Assembly (NCBI GenBank): GCA_022432975.1
Contig: CM039505.1
Coordinates: 45,862,544-45,926,543, forward strand
DNA length: 64,000 nucleotides
DNA from: Begonia masoniana
Taxonomy: Eukaryota > Streptophyta > Magnoliopsida > Cucurbitales > Begoniaceae
Reading direction: 5' to 3'
Part shown: positions 55,519 to 64,000 of the stretch, piece after piece
Numbering within the stretch: position 1 is the stretch's first letter
Layout: each line of letters starts with the position of its first letter
The notes under the pieces: generated by a model
Told to the model about the DNA's origin: nothing
What the model saw: only the letters and a program-made list of their open reading frames with translations
Database searches by the model: none
Position numbers and translations under genes: made by a program

Positions 55519-56621
55519 GATGCTGTAATAAATAAATAAAATTATAATCAATTTTATGCTATAAAATTCAAAATGTTATAGCATGCTAGTATGATGCATG
55601 AACATGCTAATCACAAAAATATTTAAATGCTACTATAGCCTCGATAACATAATAAATCACCTTAGGGTAAAAATATTATCAATTAATAAATTTACTCAAA
55701 ATATCTCATATTTTCGAAATTTATTAACTTACTGAAAATTTTGGTCAAAACATAACTAACACGTTTAGTTATATTTTTATGAGTGTGACCCACTCTTTTG
55801 GATTTATGAAACTTAACTTATAGTCGACGCCTTAGGGTTGGTCAACTATAAAATACATTTCATATATCCTATCTCTAGGAGACCAACCTTGGTATTGACC
55901 TAAGTGAACACTCTCCTTAGGGAGGATGAAAATCAAAGTCATCTCGGAGCCCCACTTAGATCTCACAGTGTTGTGCCAACAGTGGAAATCATAGGATGTT
56001 ACACCTAACTTCCCGCTCCCACTTATTATTTTGAATTAGTGATTATCGTATATCAAATATTCCCTGGTATCAATAAATTAATCATATTAATTTATCAATA
56101 CTTAATTATTAATCTTATAATCATATTATAAAATTAATAACTTCAAATAATCAAATTATTTGAATTTTCTAAAATAAAATAAATTTTTAACAAATTAAAA
56201 ATTATTTTATTTTTCATTCTCATATCATTCAATAAAATGAATTAATATTAGTTTTAATCAAATTAAAACTAATTTATTTAATAAACTCTTTATTAAATCA
56301 ATATGCAATTTAATATACATATAAATGCATGACATGTGAGAAATTTAAAACAAACCTAAACATGCAAAAATCTATATGACATATGAATGCATTGCAATAT
56401 AACAAATTATATCAACATAAAAATAAATGAAATAGTGACCAGGTTGACCTTTGGGTATTTCTAAAATTACAACCCCAAAAATAAATATAAAACTATGATT
56501 TTAAATCTTCGTTGTCTTAGTAACTGCCTCATCCAAAAGATCGTCGTCAAAAATTCACAAATCAAATTTGTGAATTTGCATTTGTATTTGCACCATCATC
56601 AGTTTTCGTCAATAGATCAAA
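55519..56621 (-). other. Leader of the Tork-like element, proximal part
   Basis: About 1.1 kb, AT-rich, without coding potential. It continues at 60464-60748 beyond the solo LTR, so the untranslated leader is about 1.4 kb. Confidence 0.65.
56617..56621. other. Target-site duplication TCAAA
   Basis: TCAAA here and at 60464-60468 flank the large solo LTR. Confidence 0.95.
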
Positions 56622-58104
56622 TGTAATAACCCGAAAATTTTACCTAGTAAATTAAAAATCTTGTTAGAATTTCCGTGAGAGATTTTAACGGGTTAGCTAG
56701 TTTATTAAAACTTAAGATTTTATTTGGAAGAGGATTTCTAAAATTTTAGGTCCAGAGGGGGGACACGAACTTAACGGAAATACGAGAGTTCAAACAATGT
56801 GAGGGCGATTTAGTAATTAAGTTAACTAAAAATAAAATAAATTAATTAAATTAATAAAAAATATATATAGAAAACTGAATGGCTTCACGAAGAAGCCATT
56901 CAGTTTCTACTACCCGAGCGCCTGAACAGAGGAGCCCGAGCGACGATTCTCCTCCGGCGACCACGCAGTTCCGGTCGCCGTTCAGACGAGCGAGCTCCGG
57001 CGAGAAGAAATCTCTTTCTCCTTCTTTGATTGCATGCTCCAGTCTTGACGAAAAGAGGTGAGTTCTCCTCCCTGTTTTCCCCTCTTATGCTCGGCCTCGG
57101 TGTGGTCTTACGGGTGGAGCATGTTGGCCGATTTTTTCTTGTGGTTTTGGCGACGAAAATAAGGGGGGAATTGGGGTGTGCGATGGGCAATTCTCAGTGG
57201 CTGAGATACCCCTGTTTCAGGGGTGAAACCGAGAGGAAAGGGAGGGGAGTGGGGGCTGTGGTCCGGGTTCTGGAATTTGGAACCTTGGAATTGTTTAAAT
57301 TATGCTTAATATGTTAGAATGTGATGAATTGGTGATAGATTGAAAGAGTTTGTTGAAAAATCGAAAATGGAAAATTGGAATTTCCTAAAAACCGGTTCTG
57401 TTTTCTTGAGTTTTGACCTTGCTATGATTATTCATTTTAAATTTTCTCATGGTATGTTAAACTAGGTTGTTAGAGGAGTGCGTGGTCACTGGAATCGTTC
57501 GATTCTGATAACGGACGCGAAAATTAGGTGCGATCGAAGTTTCGGGTTGGTTTTTAATCGGACCAAATTAATGACCCGTTTAGTTAGTTGTGAGTTGGGT
57601 TAAGTTAGAAATGTTAGTTTTAGGATAAATTGGCAAGTTTAAGCCTATGTACTAACGTGGATGTTGAATTGTGCTAGGTGAAGCCGTAGGTGACGTGACA
57701 TGCCAAAACTGAGCTCGCTAGGACGCCAGGTAAGTAGTAGTGTGGGTGTAAATGATTGAGAGTCGCCCAGAAGGGCCTACACCACAGTTGTTTGCTTGTT
57801 GTGAGTCGTGTGTATGCGGTGAGTGGTCTGTATGCGATGTGTGGGTGTGTGGTGGCCATAGGTACGTGTGATGGAGGTGAAGTCATCATTAGTTGGTCAC
57901 GGTATGCAGGTTGTGAGTCGTAGGTACGTGTGTGAAGTTATGTAGATGTGAAGTCATCGCTAGTTGGTCATGGTATGCAGGTTGTGAGTCGTAGGTGCGT
58001 GTGTGATGTGATGTGGAGATGAAGTCGCGTTAGTTGGTCATGGAATGCAGGTTGGGGTTCGTAGGTACGTGCGTGACGTGATGTGGATGTGAAGTCGTTG
58101 TTAG

Positions 58105-58410
58105 TGGGTAGGTTGTGAGTCATGTGCAGGTTGTGGGCCAGTTTTGCATAGGTTGTGAGTCCTGTGTGGGTTGTGGGCTAGTTGTGGGTAGGTTGTGAGT
58201 CATGTGCAGGTTGTGGGCCAGTTTTGCATAGGTTGTGAGTCCTGTAAGGGTTGTGGGCTAGTTGTGGGTAGGTTGTGAGTCATGTGCAGGTTGTGGGCCA
58301 GTTTTGCATAGGTTGTGAGTCCTGTGTGGGTTGTGGGCTAGTTTTGGGTAGGTTGTGAGTCCTGTGTGGGTTGTGGGCTAGTTGTGGGTAGGTTGTGAGT
58401 CTTTTGCAAG
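58105..58410. repeat. 80-bp higher-order tandem repeat of 40-bp GGTTGTGAGTC units
   Basis: Near-identical 80-bp copies begin at about 58105, 58185 and 58265, each made of two diverged 40-bp halves (GGTTGTGAGTCATGTGCA and GGTTGTGAGTCCTGTGTG). Single 40-bp units follow at 58345 and 58385. More diverged units extend from about 57900 to 59110. Confidence 0.9.
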
Positions 58411-59324
58411 TTATGGGTTAATGATAAATATGTTACAAGTCTTGTACTGGTTGTGGGTTAGTGGTATGTATGTTATGAGTCTTGTGCAGGCTGTAGGTGA
58501 GTTGTACGTAGGTTATGAGTATCGTGTAGGTCGTCAGCAGTTGTTTCTTAGTTGGTGAGGGTCTGGTGGGTTGTGGGTAAGTTGTGCGTAAAGTGGAGAG
58601 TCATTCATGCGTAGGTTGTGGGTTGGGTGAGTCTTATGTGTGTTGTGGCCATATTTACGTATGTGTATGTGTAGACATTGTTCGTTGTATGTTGTGAGTT
58701 TTGCATACGTGGTGGGTTGTGGGTACGGGTGTGGACGAGAAGCCGTCGATAGTTGGTCATAGTGTGTAGGATGTGAGTCTTGTGTGTGTTGTGGCCATAT
58801 GTACGTATGTGTATGTGTAGACATTGTTCGTTGTATGTTGTGAGTTTTGCATATGTGGCGGGTTGTGGGTACGGATGTGGACTAGAAGTTGTCGTTAGTT
58901 GGGCACGTTGTGTAGGTTGTGAGTCCTGTGTAGGTTGTGGGATAGTTTTGTGTAGGTTGTGAATCTTGTGTGGGTTGTGGGCTAGTTGTGTGTATGTTAT
59001 GAGTCTTGTGCAGGTTATGGGTTAATGATAAATATGTTACAAGTCTTGTACTGGTTGTGGGTTAGTGGCACGTATGTTATGAGTCTTATGCAGGCAGTGG
59101 GTGGGTTGTACGTCAGTTGTGAGCTTTGTGCACGTTATGGGTGGTAGGCACGTTTGTGATGTGATGCGCATGTGGAGTCGTTGTTAGTTTATTGTGATGC
59201 GTATGTGAAGTTGTAATTAGTTGATTATGGTCAGCATGCATCATGTTTTAAAAGCTACGCAAAATGTTTTGAGTATGTTTTCAAGCACGGAGGGAGAGTA
59301 GTGGAGGTGAGGTATGGTGTGGAC

Positions 59325-59780
59325 AAGAGATAGGGGCTGGGGTGTGACTGTGGGCCCCGTTTCCTGGATGAGCTGGGACGGCGGCGACGTGCCGATGGCA
59401 GCGCGATGTATCAACCGACTGTCTCAGGCGGTTGCACTTCGAGTCGAGACAGGGGCTGGAGTGTGACTGTGGGCCCCGTTTCCGGGATGAGCTGGGACGG
59501 TGGCGACGTGCCGATGGCAGCGCGGTGTATCGTCCGACTGTCTCGGGCGGTTGCACTTCGAGTCGAGGCAGGGGCTGGAATGCGACTGTGGGCCCCGTTT
59601 CCAGGATGAGCTGGGACGGTGGCGACATACCGATGGCAGCGCGGTGTATCGACCGACTGTCTCGGGCGGTTGCATTTCGAGTCGGGATAGGGGAGGGGGT
59701 TTGGGTGTGACTTTAGGCCCCGTTCCTGGAGGAACCAGGACGATGGCGACGTGCCGGTAAACAGTGCGGTGTACCGACCG
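59325..59780. repeat. 120-bp tandem repeat, about 3.6 copies
   Basis: Units start near 59326, 59446, 59566 and 59684, GC-rich (GTGGGCCCCGTTTCC, GATGAGCTGGGACGG, CCGACTGTCTC). Overlapping frames on both strands are repeat artefacts. Confidence 0.9.
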
Positions 59781-60463
59781 ACTGCCCGGTGTGGTTACAT
59801 TCCAAACCTCGGTGTGAGGCGATGTGATGAGATGATGACAACGTGTGTAGAGACCTGCATGTGTTAGGATTGCATAACCAGTTTTCATGCTTCACGTTTA
59901 TTTTTCAGCACTATACTTGCTAAGATTTGAGCTTACGGTGTGTTCTGTGGTGTAGGTACTGCTGAGCTGGTGGGTGTGTACTGAGAATTTGACTAGGAGT
60001 AGGTGGCAGTTGGTGGCGTGCGACCAGGGCCCCGGTTGATGACAGTGTTAGGGCGACCCGACCCAGGAAGAGCTGTAGCATGGTGTTGATGGGGAGTAGG
60101 ACTTTTGTCTTTTGTGGGGGTATTTGTATTTGTTGTATATAGTTATAGTTAAGGGTGATATGTCACCCTATGCTGTGGACTTTCTTCGTTTTGGTCGATA
60201 GCATTGCCGTTCTGTTATGATGATTGTTTGGAGATTTCGTAGACTGGATAGTTTTGTAGGAGTATTCTGGATAGGTTGGGATTTATTCGTTTGCAGGTAC
60301 TTGGCATTTTGGAGGCGCCATTTACAGGCGTTACTCTGCCGAAATTTTCGGGGAGGACGCCGTGGTGCTTAATGGTTAGGAATAAGGAAAATTAGTGAGT
60401 CGTTTAGCTCAGAGTAGTCCCTGTAGCTAACCGAGAATCCGGGTGGGTTTTCAGGACGTTACA

Positions 60464-60748
60464 TCAAATCTTATGACGAAAACTCTATCCAATGTCTTAT
60501 AGTCTCAGATCTCTATTGTAAGATTACAAATTTGACAATAATGAAAAATGCATAAATCAAATAAATCCTAACCCAAACAACCAACTTAATTTCGATCACT
60601 ATTTCATGTCATCCAAACATTTATTCACAATTTATATTCATAAATATATATAATGCATAAAATCTAATTCTAACACATATCACAATTTACATTAAATTGT
60701 ATCATCAAAAATATTTTTAGACTAATAAAACCTGGCTCTGATACCATT
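60464..60748 (-). other. Leader of the Tork-like element, distal part, with primer site
   Basis: AT-rich leader resuming after the solo LTR. The primer site lies at 60735-60746 (minus strand TGGTATCAGAGC), next to the LTR start at 60749. Confidence 0.85.
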
Positions 60749-61033
60749 TGTTGGTTTTCGAGGTTCTTACGCATGGCAGAATTCACTATTATTCATAATA
60801 ATAGTGACATGCGTTACCCTGTGACTTTAAAACTATTTTAAAATCATAAAAAAAAAAAACATAAATTGAATTGTTAGTCTAAAATGAATTATTTTTTAGA
60901 AATATGTAATTTTCAAAATGTAAACAATTTACATTGAGAAAAATTATTAGATTTAGATTGTGAAATAATAAAAGAATATACCTCTTGGAGCAACGCTTTT
61001 ACTCAGGTACTCCCATCTGATCTTAACAGCTTT
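60749..61033 (-). repeat. Tork-like element right (5') LTR, truncated
   Basis: Matches 47496-47780 with few differences. Interrupted after CAGCTTT, where a TGTAATACCCC LTR begins. Confidence 0.9.
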
Positions 61034-63937
61034 TGTAATACCCCAGATTTTTGGGTTAATTTAATTAATTTAAGTTAGGTTGGTTATTGGGTGGTTAACT
61101 AATTATATCTCGGGAGTTTCGGTGGAGAAGTTAAACCGAGGGTGAGGTGAGGGGCAATTTATACAAATTTAACGGTCGAAGAACGGTATTTAATGGAATT
61201 TTGAGAGGGCAAAATGGTAATGTTATTTTATTTAATGTTATTTTTTTTATTATTATTATTAAAAAAAGATAAATAAAACGACAGAACAGCTTCTTGCCAT
61301 TCCTGTCGTTCGAGGGTTGAGCACCGAAGACCCGATCGGAGAAGGAGGGAGAGAGGGGGCGATGATCACTGACGATTCCTTGCCATTTTCAGGCCAGACG
61401 ACGGCGGCGATTCCAGGGTTGCCATTTTCAATCGTCTTCGCGCACAGGATCGAACGGTAAGTCTGCCTGTTCCCCTGTTTCGGTTCTATTCGTGACCGAG
61501 GGTGATGAGCGGGTTTGAGCTCCGATCACCGGCCGATTTTGGGAGCTCTCGGCATGGGTTTGCCGACCCTTGGACTAGCAATGGTCGCCGAGCTGTGAGG
61601 AGCTCAATTTGAGCGAAAAACAGAGAAGTCACAATATGTGTTCTTTGGTTTTTCCTGTGTGAAGTCTTAGGGTTTTGTTAGATTATTCTAATTAGGTGTG
61701 AGGGTGGTTGATTGGTGAGAAATTGGGTGAAAATTGATGGAAAACCAAGAGGGGGAGAATTTCCGGTTTAGGGCAGATTTGGGTTTGCTGTTTCTAACCT
61801 AGCTACGGCCATTCATTTTGAATTTCCTTTTTAGCAGGTTAAACTAGGTTGTTAGGGGAGTACGTGGCCGCTGGAATCATTCAATTCTGATAACCGACGC
61901 AAAAGTTATGCGCGTCTGAAGTTTTGGGTCGGTTTTTACCAAACCCAAATTAGTGGTCCGTTTAGTTAGGTTTTAGTTGGGTTAAGCTAGAAATAGTAGT
62001 TTGACAGTAAATTGGTGAATGTAAGCTTAATTTTAATGAAGTTTGAATGTTTGTCATAGGTCGAGCCGTCGGTGGACAGGAAACTGAGTATCCTCAGCGA
62101 GCTAGGATGCCAGATAAGTAGTAGTGTGGGTGTAATTGCTTGAGAGTCGTCCAGAAGGGCCTACACCACAATTGTTTGCATATTGTGAGTCGTGTGTAGG
62201 TCATGAGTAGTCTGTATGTGACGTGTACGTGCGGTTGTCGTCAGTGGTATGTGGTGAGCCTCGTGAGGGCCTTGCGAGGGTTGTGGGATAGTTGTACATA
62301 GGTAGTGAGCCTTGTGAGGGTTGTGGGACGGTTGTACGTAGGTAGTGAGCTTTTGTGAGGTTGTGGGTGATGGTATGCAAGTTATGAGTCTTGAGTACGT
62401 GGTGGGTCGTAAGTACGGATGTGACGAGAAGTAGTAGACAGTTGGTCATAGTGTGTAGGATGTGAGTCTTGTGTGTGTTGTGGCCATAGTTACGTATGTG
62501 TATGTGTAGTCATTGTTAGTTGTATGTTATGAGTCTTGCATACGTGGCGGGTTGTGGGTACGGATGTGGACGAGAAGTTGTCGTTAGTTGGGCATGTTGT
62601 GTAGGTTGGGAGTCCTCTGTAGGTTGTGAGATAGTTTTGTGTAGGTTGTGAATCTTGTGTAGGTCGTGGGCTAGTTATGTGTATGTTATGAGTCTTGTGT
62701 AGGTTATGGGTTAATGATAAATATGTTACGAGTCTTGTACTTGTTATGGGTTAGTGGCACGTATGTTATGAGTCTTGTGCAGGCGGTGGGCGATTAGGTT
62801 GATTGCATTGTGTGTTGTTTATATTGAGTTGTGTGAGAATGAATTGCTTATTATGGTTTATATTGAGTAGTGTGGGAATGAATTGCTTTGTTCGTTGTTG
62901 TTTGGTGATTGTTTGGTTGTTGTGGTTATTTTATGTTGTGCATTGAGTGAGCATGAGTTGTGAGCACGGGTTTGATGATGAGTGAGCATGAGTTGTGAGC
63001 ACAGGTTTGATGAGTGAGCATTAAAGGTAATGAGGCAATTAGGAATGCAAAGTGATCCTGTGTAGAGTTGCTTCGCCGGGGAGTAGTGCTCGTGGAGCAC
63101 CTCGGGAGGGTCTCTACAAGGGATGTGTTGTGTGAGTGATATTGTGTAGAGTTGCATTGTGGTGTTGTGGTGTTGTGTTGCGTTGTCGTGCTGTATTAAA
63201 GAATAAGGCATCGTTGATGCGGGCAAATCTGTGTTTTGTTTCGTGTCGTTGTGTTGTTTGGTTGTTTTGTTCAACGTTGTATGTAGCTTGCATTTTATCT
63301 AGTCATATTTGTTAATCTCTACTTGCTAAGCGTAAGCTTACGTGTGCGTGTGTGTTCTGTGGTGTAGGTAACGACGCGGGTACAGGTGAGCTATGTGAGT
63401 CAGCCAAGACTTGGGAGCAGTCGGAGATGCACGGGGCGTGCCGGTACGGGCAGTTGTCGGGGCGACTCCACCATGGTCTTCGGGAGATGTGGGGCTTTAT
63501 ATTTGATAGTTTATTTTAGATGTCTGTTATTAAAAATGATGGGAAAGCGTAACTAATTGTATTTGTTGTATATAGTTAGGTTAAGGGTGATGTGTCGCCC
63601 TGTATTTGGAGGTTTTTATATGTGGGATTGTTGAGTGGATAGCTGGTTAGTGAAGTAAGATTATTTTGGATTGTTTGGGATTGGATTGTATGCAGGTATC
63701 TAGCATTTTGGAGGCGCCATTTTCAGGCGTTACTTTGCCGAAATTTTCGGGAAGGACGTCGTGGTGCTTAAAGGTTAGGATTAAAGGAGTCTAGGCAACT
63801 AGGTATGACCTAAAAGAGTTTCAGGAGATTTAGTTTAAATCCTGTGGTGTTAATTTTATTTTTTTTTAATGAGGTTTTAGCGTGAGATTGGTTAGCAAAG
63901 TGGCGCACCGAGCCAGGGTGGGTTCGGGGGCGTTACA
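61034..63937 (+). repeat. Mosaic LARD-related LTR (2,904 bp)
   Basis: TGTAATACCCCAG to GGGGGCGTTACA. The left part (to about 62792) has the leader with donor ACG|GTAAGT (about 61455), the conserved block (about 61840-62000) and GGTTGTGAGTC units like those at 57900-59100. The right part (from about 62793) matches the LARD LTR end: a hairpin GTGCTC/GAGCAC (about 63087), the palindrome CGTAAGCTTACG (about 63329), the acceptor-like block (about 63367) and the terminal block. No primer site follows and no TSD matches (GCTTT versus AGTTG). Confidence 0.8.
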
Positions 63938-64000
63938 AGTTGTGAGTTTTGTGCACGTTATGGGTTGTAGGCACGTTTGTGATATGATGCATATGTGGAG
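63938..64000 (+). repeat. LTR-interior sequence after the mosaic LTR
   Basis: Resembles 59118-59180 (TTGTGCACGTTATGGG; GGCACGTTTGTGAT), the interior of the large solo LTR. The window ends here. Confidence 0.7.

Larger units (their letters stand above)
56622..60463 (+). mobile_element. Large solo LTR (3,842 bp), LARD-related, in the Tork-like leader
   Basis: TGTAATAACCCG to GGACGTTACA with TSD TCAAA. It shares the LARD LTR plan: TATATATA box (about 56864), GC-rich leader (about 56925-57055), donor AG|GTGAGT (about 57058), a conserved block (about 57450-57600), CCAG|GTAAGT (57727-57735), acceptor-like GGTGTAG|GT (about 59949-59957) and the GGCGCCATTTACAGGCGTTAC block (about 60315). Its extra length comes from internal tandem repeats. 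Short frames in the leader resemble no protein I know. Confidence 0.93.
47496..61033 (-). mobile_element. Tork-like Ty1/copia retrotransposon, split by two solo LTRs and cut at right
   Basis: Minus strand. The left (3') LTR is 47496-49566 and the right (5') LTR begins at 60749 and is broken at 61033 by another LTR. Internal order on the minus strand is primer site, long leader, gag, protease, integrase, RT, RNase H, polypurine tract: the copia order. Solo LTRs sit in gag (52972) and in the leader (56622). Several nonsense codons. The left pentamer GTTGA (47491-47495) is the candidate TSD; its partner is outside the window. Confidence 0.88.

Noticed and set aside
57030..57317. Possible host gene exon in the GC-rich part of the solo LTR
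   Set aside because: The same leader-plus-donor arrangement occurs in the LARD and 61034 LTRs, and the whole segment lies between TSD-flanked LTR ends.
61034..63937. A normal solo LTR with target-site duplication
   Set aside because: Flanks GCTTT and AGTTG do not match, and the right flank is LTR-interior sequence and not the interrupted copia LTR.

Overview
The window is a gene-free, heterochromatin-like block of a flowering-plant genome, most likely a eudicot. I found no host gene. Almost every base can be assigned to LTR retrotransposons, their solo LTRs or their debris, nested up to about four levels deep. The plant origin follows from the families present: Ty3/gypsy chromoviruses of the Tekay/Del type with C-terminal chromodomains, a Sirevirus-type copia, a Tork-like copia, a Cassandra TRIM carrying 5S rRNA sequence, and initiator-tRNA-Met primer sites (TGGTATCAGAGC). 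The species cannot be named from this sequence.

Layout. 1-7097: minus-strand Tekay element A, running off the left edge. Its pol frame is open with catalytic residues intact, gag is broken, and one full LTR (4494-7097) is present. 7098-7968: two LTR scraps. 7969-25461: plus-strand large non-autonomous element (LARD) with about 2.7 kb LTRs and a 2.8 kb internal domain that encodes nothing recognisable. A Sirevirus-type copia (9795-19916, TSD GGGAC) is inserted in its 5' LTR. 25461-43039: minus-strand Tekay element I, whose left LTR is lost at a breakpoint. Its pol carries a 269-bp foldback element (25675-25943, TSD GTATC) and a Cassandra TRIM (26180-27006, TSD CTTCA). Its right LTR is split by minus-strand Tekay element II (32549-41783). 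43040-45129: truncated plus-oriented LTR. 45130-47495: decayed minus-strand gypsy gag and copia integrase fragments. 47496-61033 and beyond: minus-strand Tork-like copia split by two solo LTRs with clean TSDs (52972-54920, TCTTA; 56622-60463, TCAAA). 61034-64000: a mosaic LTR in its right LTR.

How the parts relate. Each autonomous family encodes gag, protease, RT, RNase H and integrase, but all copies show damage: frameshifts, nonsense codons that fit C-to-T or G-to-A transitions, and lost catalytic residues. Element A pol is the best preserved. The LARD and Cassandra have primer sites but no enzymes and must have been mobilised in trans. The Sirevirus carries a third ORF downstream of pol, broken by one TGA.

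Most unusual signals. (1) A near-palindromic 12-mer, consensus CATCTGCCGATG, often running into a bZIP-type TGACGTCA/TGACGTGG site, is arrayed in LTRs of unrelated copia and gypsy families. (2) Tekay-type LTRs share an intron-like plan (leader, AG|GTAAGT sites, conserved TGTAG|GT block), with a family-specific array of hairpin-forming tandem units between them. (3) The 269-bp foldback has LTR-type ends (TG..CA, 5-bp TSD) but inverted-repeat arms.
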